Origin: TMED27 sp964350695 | GTDB taxonomy: Bacteria; Pseudomonadota; Alphaproteobacteria; Micavibrionales; Micavibrionaceae | Length of the DNA: 64,000 nucleotides | Assembly (NCBI GenBank): GCA_964350695.1 | Contig: CAYGKM010000003.1 | Span: 88,275-152,274 of the forward strand | Reading direction: 5' to 3' | Shown here: piece after piece, positions 8,964 through 17,569 of the stretch | Numbering within the stretch: the stretch's first letter is position 1 | How the letters are laid out: every line of letters starts with the position of its first letter | Position numbers and translations under genes: made by a program | The notes under the pieces: generated by a model | What the model was told of the DNA's origin: nothing | What the model saw: the letters and a program-made list of their open reading frames with translations, nothing else | Database searches by the model: none

Positions 8964-9845
8964 TTACGCTTCGGGCAAAGGAATAAATTCATCATCCCCG
9001 ACAACCGCATCAAAGCGGTTTTTCCGCCAATCCTCTTTGGCCTGCTCAATGCGCTCTTTGCTTGAGGATACGAAATTCCACCAGATGTGGCGGGGTCCGT
9101 CCGCCGCCTCGCCGCCCAAAACCATAAGCCGCACATTATCCAGGGCTTTCACAACAATCTGGTCACCGGGGCGAAACACCAACATCTGCGAAGGCTCATG
9201 CACAACCCCGCCAATCTCGATTCGCCCGCCCAGCGCATAAACCGCGCGCTCTTCTGTTTCTGAAGGCAGCTCAAAATTCGCACCCGCCTCCAAACTCACA
9301 TCAATGTAAAGCGTATCGGTAAAGCTCTGAACAGGGGATGATTTCCCCCATAACCCGCCCATAATAAGGCGCGCCGACACACCATGATATTCCATCACAG
9401 GCAGCGCCGTTTTATCAATATGCTTAAACGCAGGGCTATTTTCTTCATACTTCTTGGGCAGCGCGAGCCATGACTGGATGCCGAAAAGCTCTGACGGCGT
9501 TTTGCGAATATCCGTACCCGTGCGCTCTGAATGCACAATGCCACTTCCCGCCGTCATAAGATTAACGTCCCCAACCTCAATCCGTTGATCAAACCCCAGT
9601 GAATCCTTATGGTCCAGCGTCCCTTTAAACAAATATGTCACCGTAGACAGCCCGATATGCGGATGCGGCCGCACATCCACGCCCTTATCGGTTAAAAATT
9701 CACCCGGCCCCATCTGATCCCAAAAGATGAACGGCCCAACCATTTGCCGCGCGCGCGATGGCAACGCGCGGTGCACTTCAAATCCGCCAATATCACCCAC
9801 GCGGGGGATAATAATATGTTCAATACTGTCTGAAAGCTGTGACAT
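8964..9845 (-). CDS. Pirin family protein
   Basis: This is a cupin-type bicupin protein of 293 residues. The metal ligands of characterised pirins are visible: His61 and His63 in RPHPHIGL, and His105 and Glu107 in GSGIVHSER. Some pirins have quercetin 2,3-dioxygenase activity or act as redox or transcription cofactors; the cellular role here cannot be deduced. The gene lies 2 bp after thrS and before infC, interrupting the classic thrS-infC order, and is probably co-transcribed with thrS. The N-terminal pirin cupin and the C-terminal pirin domain (from about residue 190) are both present. Confidence 0.9.
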   Translation of the reverse strand: MSQLSDSIEHIIIPRVGDIGGFEVHRALPSRARQMVGPFIFWDQMGPGEFLTDKGVDVRPHPHIGLSTVTYLFKGTLDHKDSLGFDQRIEVGDVNLMTAGSGIVHSERTGTDIRKTPSELFGIQSWLALPKKYEENSPAFKHIDKTALPVMEYHGVSARLIMGGLWGKSSPVQSFTDTLYIDVSLEAGANFELPSETEERAVYALGGRIEIGGVVHEPSQMLVFRPGDQIVVKALDNVRLMVLGGEAADGPRHIWWNFVSSSKERIEQAKEDWRKNRFDAVVGDDEFIPLPEA

Positions 9846-9847
9846 AC

Positions 9848-11848
9848 CTAAAACGGCGCTTTCGCTTCTTCAACAAGCACCGCCAGCGCGTCATCGAACG
9901 TTTGCATATCCTGCGCTTGGCTACCTAAACGGCGGATCGCCACGGTTTTCTCGTCCGCTTCCCGCGCCCCAACCACATAAAGATTAGGCACTTTCGCATG
10001 TGAGTGCTCGCGCACCTTATAATTGATTTTCTCATTACGAATATCAAGTTCCGCGCGAATACCCGCCGCTTTCAGGGCTTCATACACCTCCAGTGCGTAA
10101 TCATTGGCGCTTTCAGTAATCGTCGCCACGACGCACTGAACAGGCGCTAACCACAATGGAAGCTTCCCGCCTGTACTTTCCACAAGAATCCCGATAAAGC
10201 GCTCCAGAGTCCCTAAAACGGCTCTATGGAGCATCACAGGGCGGTGTTTCTCTCCGTCTTGCCCGATATAACTCGCATCAAGGCGCTCAGGCAGCACAAA
10301 ATCAAGCTGCAACGTCCCGCACTGCCAGCTACGGCCAATCGCATCGCGAATGTGATATTCAACCTTCGGGCCATAAAACGCGCCTTCGCCCGCTTCTTCT
10401 TCAAATTCCAAACCGGCTTTCGTAAGCGCAACGCGCAAACCTTCCTCGGCCTTGTCCCATGTCTCGTCACTGCCTGCCTTATTCTCAGGGCGCAGCGCCA
10501 AAACAACGCGCACATCTTCAAACCCAAGATCGGTATACACCCGCTTAATCAAATTACAGAACTTCACGGATTCATCAGTGATCTGATCTTCGGTACAGAA
10601 AATATGCGCATCATCCTGCGTCATCTGCCGCACCCGCATCAAACCATGCAGCGCGCCATGCGCTTCATTACGGTGACAACAGCCAAACTCCGCCAAGCGG
10701 ATCGGCAAATCACGATATGATTTCAAACCCTGATTAAACACCTGCACATGGGCGGGGCAATTCATCGGCTTAAGCGCCATTAACTTATCAAACGCCTTAT
10801 CACTCAATATCGGTCCGTCTTGCTTGCCATCATCTGATCCTTGCGGAATTTCATCCGGCACAACAAACATATTCTCGCGGTATTTCCCCCAATGGCCCGA
10901 GGCTTCCCACAATTTATTATCAATCAACTGCGGGGTTTTAATCTCGTTATAACCATCCTCGTTCACGCGGCGGCGAATATAATCCTCAAGCTCGCGATAA
11001 ATCACAAAACCTTTAGGGTGCCAAAAAACGCTCCCTTGCGCCTCGGCCTGAAAATGATAAAGATCCATCTCATTGCCCAATTTACGGTGATCGCGCTTTT
11101 CTGCTTCCTCAATCATCGTCAGATGTTCTTGCAGCTCTTTATCATTGCGCCACGCCGTGCCGTATATCCGCGTCAGCATCGCTTGCGAGCTATCTCCGCG
11201 CCAATACGCGCCTGCAATACTCATCAATTTAAACACGCCCACCTGCTTGAGGCTCGGCAAATGCGGCCCGCGGCAAAGATCAATAAAACCCGTATCGCCC
11301 TGCTCATAAAGCTGGAAATCCCCATCCTGCGGCGCGCGCTCAATAATATCCATTTTGTATGGCTCGCCGCGCTTTTCGAACGCTGCGATTGCATCAGCCT
11401 TAGAATTTAAACTCTTATTAATCGGCGCATTGCTCTCTTTGATTTTACGCATCTCTTTTTCAATCGCCGCCAGGTCTTCAGAACTCAGGGGCTTCTCAAA
11501 CTCAACGTCGTAATAAAAACCGTTTTCAATAGTCGGCCCTATCGCCAACTTCGCACTAGGGTACAAATTCTTCACCGCCCGCGCCAAAACCTGCGCCGCC
11601 ACAGTGTGGCGCATAATCTCAAGACCTTCATCACTATCCAATGTAATGATCGCCAGCTTCGCATCGCTCATAATAGGATCAGATAAATCGCGCTGAACCC
11701 CGTCCACCGTGACCGCCACCGAAACCTTCGCCAGTGACTTTGAAATGCTTTCGGCAATCTCCATACCCGTCACGCCCGCCGCATATTCACGCACCGCGCC
11801 GTCAGGAAGAGTAATTTTGATATCTGTTTTTTGTGCTGTTTGTGTCAT
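9848..11848 (-). CDS. thrS: Threonyl-tRNA synthetase
   Basis: ThrS charges tRNA-Thr with threonine in the cytoplasm. The 666-residue protein shows the N-terminal TGS domain (ITLPDGAVREY...), the editing domain (IGPTIENGFYYDVEF), the class II catalytic core with Zn ligands (KPMNCPAHVQVF, and motif 2 with the RNEAHGALHGLMRVR segment), motif 3 and the anticodon-binding C-terminus (RAELDIRNEKINYKVRE). I placed the start at the ATG at 11848, with AAGG just upstream; a TTG 21 nt earlier has no ribosome binding site. Length is normal for the family. Confidence 0.96.
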   Translation of the reverse strand: MTQTAQKTDIKITLPDGAVREYAAGVTGMEIAESISKSLAKVSVAVTVDGVQRDLSDPIMSDAKLAIITLDSDEGLEIMRHTVAAQVLARAVKNLYPSAKLAIGPTIENGFYYDVEFEKPLSSEDLAAIEKEMRKIKESNAPINKSLNSKADAIAAFEKRGEPYKMDIIERAPQDGDFQLYEQGDTGFIDLCRGPHLPSLKQVGVFKLMSIAGAYWRGDSSQAMLTRIYGTAWRNDKELQEHLTMIEEAEKRDHRKLGNEMDLYHFQAEAQGSVFWHPKGFVIYRELEDYIRRRVNEDGYNEIKTPQLIDNKLWEASGHWGKYRENMFVVPDEIPQGSDDGKQDGPILSDKAFDKLMALKPMNCPAHVQVFNQGLKSYRDLPIRLAEFGCCHRNEAHGALHGLMRVRQMTQDDAHIFCTEDQITDESVKFCNLIKRVYTDLGFEDVRVVLALRPENKAGSDETWDKAEEGLRVALTKAGLEFEEEAGEGAFYGPKVEYHIRDAIGRSWQCGTLQLDFVLPERLDASYIGQDGEKHRPVMLHRAVLGTLERFIGILVESTGGKLPLWLAPVQCVVATITESANDYALEVYEALKAAGIRAELDIRNEKINYKVREHSHAKVPNLYVVGAREADEKTVAIRRLGSQAQDMQTFDDALAVLVEEAKAPF

Positions 11849-12005
11849 AAGCCTTTTTACCCGCCCCAAGCCGTTATGTCACGGGGGTTTTTTACATCAT
11901 AAAATTTGAGCAACGAGATTTTTGATATCACAAGGCGCAAGAAGTAAAGTGCGCAAATTGCACATGAACGACATAGCAACGATGTCACAGTGAAAATATC
12001 TAAGC

Positions 12006-13481
12006 TCAGCGCTCAGAAAAAGCGTTATCGAGCGTCTTGACGAACGGCTTCAACAAATACTGCATCACGGTTTTCTTACCCGTCAGAATATCCACGCTCG
12101 CCACCATCCCGACCGTAATCGGCAGAATTTCACCTTTACGCTTAAGCTCCGTTTCATAGGTGCGAAGCTTCACACGGTAAAAGCTATTGCCTTCCTGATC
12201 TTCAATCGTATCCGCAGAAATCTGCACCAACTCGCCGTCAAGCCCGCCATAAATTGAAAAATCATAAGCCGTCAGCTTAATCACCGCTTTTTGTCCGGGG
12301 AAAATAAACGCACGATCAGACGGGCGCACTTTCGCCTCGATAATCAACTGGTCATCTTCCGGCACGATCTTGATGAAATCCTCACCGGGGCGCACAACCC
12401 CGCCCACAGTATTAACGGTAATTTCCTGCACCGTCCCGTTCACCGGTGATTTAAGATCGGTCAGACCTTTGCGCTGCTCCAGCGCAGAGAGGCGCTGCTT
12501 GATCTCGTTCATCTCCAGCATCTTCGAGCCAAGCTCGGCCTGCGCCTGCGCTTTAGCATTGCTTTCAATCTCGTTAATCCGCGCTTTCGCCTCGGCAATC
12601 GCCGATTGAGCCCGCGGCAAACTGCTCGTATAGCCGTTCAATTCCGCCTGCTTTTCTTTTATCCCACGATCAAGCTGTAACAGCTCGATTTTCGGCGCAG
12701 AGCCTTTTTCCACGAGCGGACGAATCACATTCGCCTCCTCACGCTGCAGGGCAATCACGCCGCGCGTATCTCCAATGCGGGTATTCAACTCGCGCACCTC
12801 TTGCTCACGCTGGCGCATCTGCTGTTCCAAAACCGCGATCTGCCCCTGCATAGAGCGCCTATTCGCCATAAACGCGTTCAGCTCTTCGGTTACACTGCGC
12901 GGCGCATCCTTCATAACCTCGGGCGGAAACTCAACCGTAGACAAGCCTTCCGCCTCCGCAGAAAGCCGCGTAATAGAAGCCAAAAGCCCTAAATACCGAG
13001 ATTCATTCGCGCCAAAATCTGATTCCGCTTGAATAGCATCAAGCCGCACAAGCACTTGGCCGGCCTTCACGCGCTCGCCTTCTTTCACCATAAATTCTTT
13101 TACAATGCCCGCATCCAGCGTCTGCATAGCCTGAATCTCGGATGACGGAATAACCTTCCCGTCCCCGCGCGTCACCTCATCCAGCGCCGCAAAATTCGCC
13201 CAAAGAATAAAGATCACCACAAACGAACAAATCGCCATCAGCAAAAAATGCTTGGAAAGCGGCACTTCATCATCCGCATCAAAAAACTTGCGGGCATGTG
13301 CTGTGACTTTTTGGCCTTTTTCCTTCAGCCATTTATCCTGAATGCCTTCCCACTCTTCCTTGTCATTGATAGTGATATTGTTATCAACAGGCGGCTTTGA
13401 GCCATCCTTGGCCTGCGCCGCAGGTACTTTTACGGGCGCGATCTTACCCAAAGGCATCTCTTGTTTTTTATCGCTCGCCAT
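12006..13481 (-). CDS. Type I secretion membrane fusion protein, HlyD/LapC family
   Basis: This is the periplasmic adaptor linking the inner-membrane ABC transporter to TolC. The 491-residue protein has a cytosolic N-terminus of about 78 residues, one transmembrane helix (LLMAICSFVVIFILWANFAA), a lipoyl/barrel-sandwich hybrid domain (PSSEIQAMQTLDAGIVKEF, and later SPVNGTVQEITVNTVGGVVRPGE), a long coiled-coil hairpin (about residues 165-335) and a C-terminal beta domain. It is the last gene of the tolC-ABC-hlyD run, 3 nt after the ABC gene, and should act with them to export the RTX adhesin encoded just upstream. Confidence 0.93.
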   Translation of the reverse strand: MASDKKQEMPLGKIAPVKVPAAQAKDGSKPPVDNNITINDKEEWEGIQDKWLKEKGQKVTAHARKFFDADDEVPLSKHFLLMAICSFVVIFILWANFAALDEVTRGDGKVIPSSEIQAMQTLDAGIVKEFMVKEGERVKAGQVLVRLDAIQAESDFGANESRYLGLLASITRLSAEAEGLSTVEFPPEVMKDAPRSVTEELNAFMANRRSMQGQIAVLEQQMRQREQEVRELNTRIGDTRGVIALQREEANVIRPLVEKGSAPKIELLQLDRGIKEKQAELNGYTSSLPRAQSAIAEAKARINEIESNAKAQAQAELGSKMLEMNEIKQRLSALEQRKGLTDLKSPVNGTVQEITVNTVGGVVRPGEDFIKIVPEDDQLIIEAKVRPSDRAFIFPGQKAVIKLTAYDFSIYGGLDGELVQISADTIEDQEGNSFYRVKLRTYETELKRKGEILPITVGMVASVDILTGKKTVMQYLLKPFVKTLDNAFSER

Positions 13482-13484
13482 CTC

Positions 13485-15836
13485 TTAAGCCTCCGTATTT
13501 TCAGCTTCGGTGCCATATTGGCGCGCTTGTAATTTGCGAATAACATCATCTTTCGGGCCATACGCAACCAAACGCCCACGATCAAGCAATATCAATTTAT
13601 CCACCAGAGACAGCATCGCGCCTTTATGCGTAATCAAAATCGTTGTTTTATCCTTGCACAAAACATCAAGGCGCTTCTTCAAACGGTTTTCCGAAGCAGG
13701 ATCCATCGCCGCCGTCGGCTCATCCAGAACCAGAATCGGCGGATCATAAAGCAAGCTCCGCGCAATCGCCACCGCTTGGCGCTGCCCGCCGGAGAGCGCT
13801 TCGCCGCGCTCGCCCACTTGTGTATCCAGACCCGCCGAGGATTCGCCCAAAAATTCCATCACCCCTGAAAGCTCCGCCGCCCGCAAAACCGCGCGATCAG
13901 GCGCTGTTTCATGTCCCATTGTGATATTTTTACGCACAGAGCCAAAAAACAGCTGCGGGCTTTGTTGAACCGCGCCGACATTGCGGCGCAAATCACCCGG
14001 ATCAATCTGGCGTACATCCGTCCCGTCAATCTGCACAGACCCCGATGAAGGCTGATAAAGATTAATCAAAAGCCGCTCAAGCGTGGTCTTCCCTGATCCC
14101 ACCGCGCCGATAATTCCCACCTTTTCACCCGGCTCAATCGTAAAGCTCAAATGATTAAGCGCAGGCGTGGCCTGGCCCGGATAGCTAAACACTACGTCGC
14201 GAAATTCAACTTTGCCTGCAATATGCGGCAAGGTCACAAAATGCTTGCCCGCAGGGCGCTCAACATTTTTCTTCATCAAATCATCGAGCTGGTCAAGCGC
14301 CTGGCGGGACTGGCTCAGACGTGTCATCAAACCCGCAACTTGTGCCAAAGGCCCCATCGCGCGGCCGGACAAAATAACGCAGGCAATCAAGCCCCCCATA
14401 GACAGCGCTCCATCGGCAATTAAGAACACACCCACAACCACAATCACGGCGCTCACGCCTTGCTGCATAAACAACGCCCAGTTTTGTGCAAATGCCGCAA
14501 TCTGGCGCGACTTCACCGATGTATGTGAGGCTTTATCGGTCAGCTCTTCCCATTCGCGCTGCACGTGGCCTTCTGCTGCCTGAACCTTAATCGTCTCAAG
14601 TCCGATAATCGTTTCAAACAACAAAGCATTTTTCAGCGCCGATTCATGCAAAGATTCCTTAATCACCTTCGAAAGCGGCTTTTGAAGATAAAGCCCCATC
14701 CCGATAATCAACGGAATCGCCGCCAACGGCACCCACGCCACAGGCCCGCCAATCATGGCAATAATCGCGATGAACAAAAACACAAACGGCAGATCAATCA
14801 GCGCCACCATCGTCGCCGAGGTGAAGAAATCACGCAGCGTTTCAAATTCTTTCATATTCGCCGCCAGAACCCCTGCGCTCGCAGGGCGGTCTGTCATGGT
14901 CATACCCATAATTTGCTCGAAAAGCTGTGATGAAATCACAACATCGGCTTTACGCCCCGCGTGATCAAGGAAGTGCGCACGCAAATTACGAAGCATAAAA
15001 TCAAAGAAATAAACGATCAAAATACCGGCAAATAAAACCCAAAGGGATGCAAGCGCCGCCTCGCCGTTCGGCACAACGCGGTCATACACATTCATCACAA
15101 ACAATGAACCGGCAATGCCGAAAAGGTTGATAATAATCGCCGCCACCGCCACTTCGGAATATAGCGTGCGATTCTTCCAGAATGTCGCCCAGAACCAATT
15201 ACGGCCCGTATCAATTTCCGCCGGCCCCGCGCGATCATCAACCCGCGCAATCGGGCGGATAAAAAACGTATAACCGGAATAAAGATTTTTCAGCTCCGCG
15301 AGAGAGATTTTCTGGCGCTCATCAGGCGTTTCAGGGAATTGCACAACGAACAAAGTCTCGGGATGAATCTCTATCGCTTCTTTCGTGCCGTTCTTGCTCT
15401 CGATTTTTTTCGGCGGATGTTTTACCGGATGTTCAATCGCCCATAAAATGCAGGCTTGCGTATTTTCCAGCGCCAGAATACACGGCAAATTCGGTGCAAT
15501 TGCCAAAGATTCCAAATTGCGCTCCGCAAGCTGCGCTGTCATATCCGCGCGTTCTGCCGCGCGTATAAGCAAAGCCGGAGTAATGCCTTTATTAGGAATA
15601 GGAAGACCTGCCGTCAGACCGCCATTACTGGTGCGGCGACCATAATGCCCCGCCAAAATCCGGACGCAATCAACCAGCGGCATTTGAATCGCCAGACGAT
15701 CCGCCTGAAGCGGCCAGTTACTGTCTGTTTGATCATGTTTTATAGACGCGGGCTTTACATCGTCCGCGTCTTTTTGAGGCTGAGTCTCGTCCTGAGATGG
15801 CTGTTTAATTTGCTCTTCTTGCTTTTTCTTGGTCAC
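13485..15836 (-). CDS. Type I secretion ABC transporter, LapB-like with N-terminal C39-like domain
   Basis: This is the inner-membrane exporter and ATPase of the type I system. The 783-residue protein has a charged N-tail, a C39-peptidase-like domain (about residues 45-185), an exporter transmembrane domain (about 230-500) and a nucleotide-binding domain with Walker A GAVGSGKTT (near 579), signature LSGGQRQ, Walker B ILVLDEPTAAMD and H-loop ILITHKG. The C39-like domain keeps Q-x4-D-C at the Cys position (IQMPLVDCVRIL), but I cannot find the catalytic His, so it is probably a substrate-docking rather than a cleaving domain, as in LapB-type exporters of adhesins. It lies between tolC and hlyD. 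Confidence 0.93.
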   Translation of the reverse strand: MTKKKQEEQIKQPSQDETQPQKDADDVKPASIKHDQTDSNWPLQADRLAIQMPLVDCVRILAGHYGRRTSNGGLTAGLPIPNKGITPALLIRAAERADMTAQLAERNLESLAIAPNLPCILALENTQACILWAIEHPVKHPPKKIESKNGTKEAIEIHPETLFVVQFPETPDERQKISLAELKNLYSGYTFFIRPIARVDDRAGPAEIDTGRNWFWATFWKNRTLYSEVAVAAIIINLFGIAGSLFVMNVYDRVVPNGEAALASLWVLFAGILIVYFFDFMLRNLRAHFLDHAGRKADVVISSQLFEQIMGMTMTDRPASAGVLAANMKEFETLRDFFTSATMVALIDLPFVFLFIAIIAMIGGPVAWVPLAAIPLIIGMGLYLQKPLSKVIKESLHESALKNALLFETIIGLETIKVQAAEGHVQREWEELTDKASHTSVKSRQIAAFAQNWALFMQQGVSAVIVVVGVFLIADGALSMGGLIACVILSGRAMGPLAQVAGLMTRLSQSRQALDQLDDLMKKNVERPAGKHFVTLPHIAGKVEFRDVVFSYPGQATPALNHLSFTIEPGEKVGIIGAVGSGKTTLERLLINLYQPSSGSVQIDGTDVRQIDPGDLRRNVGAVQQSPQLFFGSVRKNITMGHETAPDRAVLRAAELSGVMEFLGESSAGLDTQVGERGEALSGGQRQAVAIARSLLYDPPILVLDEPTAAMDPASENRLKKRLDVLCKDKTTILITHKGAMLSLVDKLILLDRGRLVAYGPKDDVIRKLQARQYGTEAENTEA

Positions 15837-15888
15837 CGTTAAAAAAGGCCTTTCTTAAAGGAGTAAGGCCCCCCTCTGATTAAAGAGA

Positions 15889-17298
15889 TTAACGAGCCTC
15901 GAATTTTTCGTCTGAAGACCAAACATCTTCAGATGCGACTTTACTCTCTCTAGGATACTCTAGCTCGAGGGTCGGGAGCAATGCCCCTTTAAGTGCAAGA
16001 AGACGATAAACCGCGAACATTTCAAGGAATTCCGCGTTAATAGTGTTAGAACGCGAAACGAAAAGTTCGTTTTGTGAATCCAAAACATCCAAAAGCGTAC
16101 GACGGTCTAAATTAAACTGGTCTTTATAGGCCTTCACGACTTCTGTGTTGGCATCGGCTTGAGCTGCGAACTGCTTCGCACGCTCACCGGAAGCCACCAT
16201 AGACGCCCATGTCTGGCGAACATCATTCTCAACCTGACGCGCTGATTCTGCGCGCGATTCTTTAGCTTGCTGATGACGGTGCAAGAACTCGCGTGAGCGG
16301 GCCATATCTGCGCCGCCGCGATAAAGGTTCCAGTTTGCAACCACCAACGCAGAGGCGCTGGTATCACGATCATGAACACCGTTAATATCATAACCTGTGC
16401 GGCCATTAACCTGGAAATCAACCTGCGGATAGAACGTGGAACGTGTTTGAATTGCTTCTGCATGCGCACGCTCGATATCCGCTTCAAAAATATCCAAAGT
16501 CGGGCTGTAAGCCAATGTTTGCTCTACTTCATCGTCAACGCTGGCTGTCAAAACATCGAACGGCACAACAGGCATGTTCAATTGACCGGGCTTGTCACCC
16601 ACTTCGCGAATATATTGTGCTTCTGCATTACGAAGCGCTTCACGTGTGCTTGATTCCGTAGCTTGCGCATTCGACAAACGGGCTTTCGCCTGCTCCATAT
16701 CCGCTTGCGTCGAACGTCCAGCATCCACGCCGTCTTGGATCTGATCCAAAATAGAAATGTGATCCGCCACGTTTTGACGGGCAATCACGAGAAGCTGGCG
16801 CTGACGCATAACTTCCAAATAAGATTCAACAATCGAAAGACCGACAAGCTCGGCTGTTTCACGAACGCGGTGCGCGGAAGACGCAACGCGCGCTTTCTGG
16901 CGCTCGACTTCATATTTCGAATCCCAACCATCAAAAAGCATTTGCGTAAGCGTCAAAGACACATCATGACGCCATAGCTCTTCCGTATTATTATCATCCG
17001 CACGTGTCGCCGGATCGTTACTGTATTCAAAACCTGCATCCGCTCTCGCATCAAGTGACGGCAAGAACAGCGCGCGGCCCTGTTTAAGTTCTTCATCTGT
17101 CGCACGGCGGCTAGAGGCCACAACGCCATATTCAGGGTTTGTAGAAACCCCTGTCGCAACCGCATCTTTAAGAGAGATGCTCAATGATTTGTGAAGAGGT
17201 TGATCTTCCTGTGCGAAAACGCTACCCCCGCTAAGGCCGATAAGGGCCAGCGCTGAAACTGTTAATGTGAGCTTTCTAAGCTTAATGTTTGCAACCAC
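15889..17298 (-). CDS. TolC-family outer membrane channel of the type I system
   Basis: The 469-residue protein has a signal peptide (LTLTVSALALIGLSGGSVFA, cleaved before Gln-Glu) and the duplicated helical/beta pattern of TolC-type outer membrane factors, ending with the conserved NLDRRTLLDVLDSQNELF segment. It forms the outer-membrane exit duct for the adhesin. The start is a GTG at 17298 with GAGAGG about 8 nt upstream. It is the first gene of tolC-ABC-hlyD and lies downstream of the adhesin gene behind a terminator, so it probably has its own promoter. Confidence 0.92.
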   Translation of the reverse strand: MVANIKLRKLTLTVSALALIGLSGGSVFAQEDQPLHKSLSISLKDAVATGVSTNPEYGVVASSRRATDEELKQGRALFLPSLDARADAGFEYSNDPATRADDNNTEELWRHDVSLTLTQMLFDGWDSKYEVERQKARVASSAHRVRETAELVGLSIVESYLEVMRQRQLLVIARQNVADHISILDQIQDGVDAGRSTQADMEQAKARLSNAQATESSTREALRNAEAQYIREVGDKPGQLNMPVVPFDVLTASVDDEVEQTLAYSPTLDIFEADIERAHAEAIQTRSTFYPQVDFQVNGRTGYDINGVHDRDTSASALVVANWNLYRGGADMARSREFLHRHQQAKESRAESARQVENDVRQTWASMVASGERAKQFAAQADANTEVVKAYKDQFNLDRRTLLDVLDSQNELFVSRSNTINAEFLEMFAVYRLLALKGALLPTLELEYPRESKVASEDVWSSDEKFEAR

Positions 17299-17411
17299 GA
17301 TGCAATCCTCTCAATATAATTATTTTTCTGTGCTTTGGATATGAATTTCTTTTAGAACCTACGCAGAAGTTTAAAAGGGCTCCCACTTATCCACAAGCTC
17401 TTTCTTTACCT

Positions 17412-17440
17412 GTTATGCATTTTTTAACAAGCAAATGCAA
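17412..17440 (-). promoter_or_regulatory. Predicted promoter of the tolC-ABC-hlyD operon
   Basis: On the minus strand TTGCAT (17435-17440) and CATAAC (17412-17417) are spaced by 17 bp in an AT-rich gap, downstream of the adhesin terminator and about 110 bp before the tolC start. Both hexamers match the consensus only partly. Confidence 0.35.
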
Positions 17441-17495
17441 CATCTTTTCATAATTTTTCATATATTTATTTCTGGCTAATCTTTTGTTTTTTCAT

Positions 17496-17527
17496 CAAAA
17501 AAGACCTGGAAATTCATCCAGGCCTTT
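17496..17527 (-). terminator. Intrinsic terminator of the RTX adhesin gene
   Basis: On the minus strand an 11-bp stem (AAAGGCCTGGA with TCCAGGTCTTT, one G-U pair) closes a 6-nt loop and is followed by a T run. It sits about 45 nt after the adhesin stop codon. A second hairpin (TAGGCC/GGCCTA, 17537-17555) lies between. Confidence 0.75.
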
Positions 17528-17569
17528 CTGAGAGAGTAGGCCTTTATGGGGCCTATCTGTTAAGCTCTA

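Noticed and set aside
12006..17298. Multidrug efflux or bacteriocin exporter instead of adhesin secretion
   Set aside because: The ABC protein is the LapB/RTX-exporter type and the adjacent gene is an RTX adhesin with a type I secretion tail.
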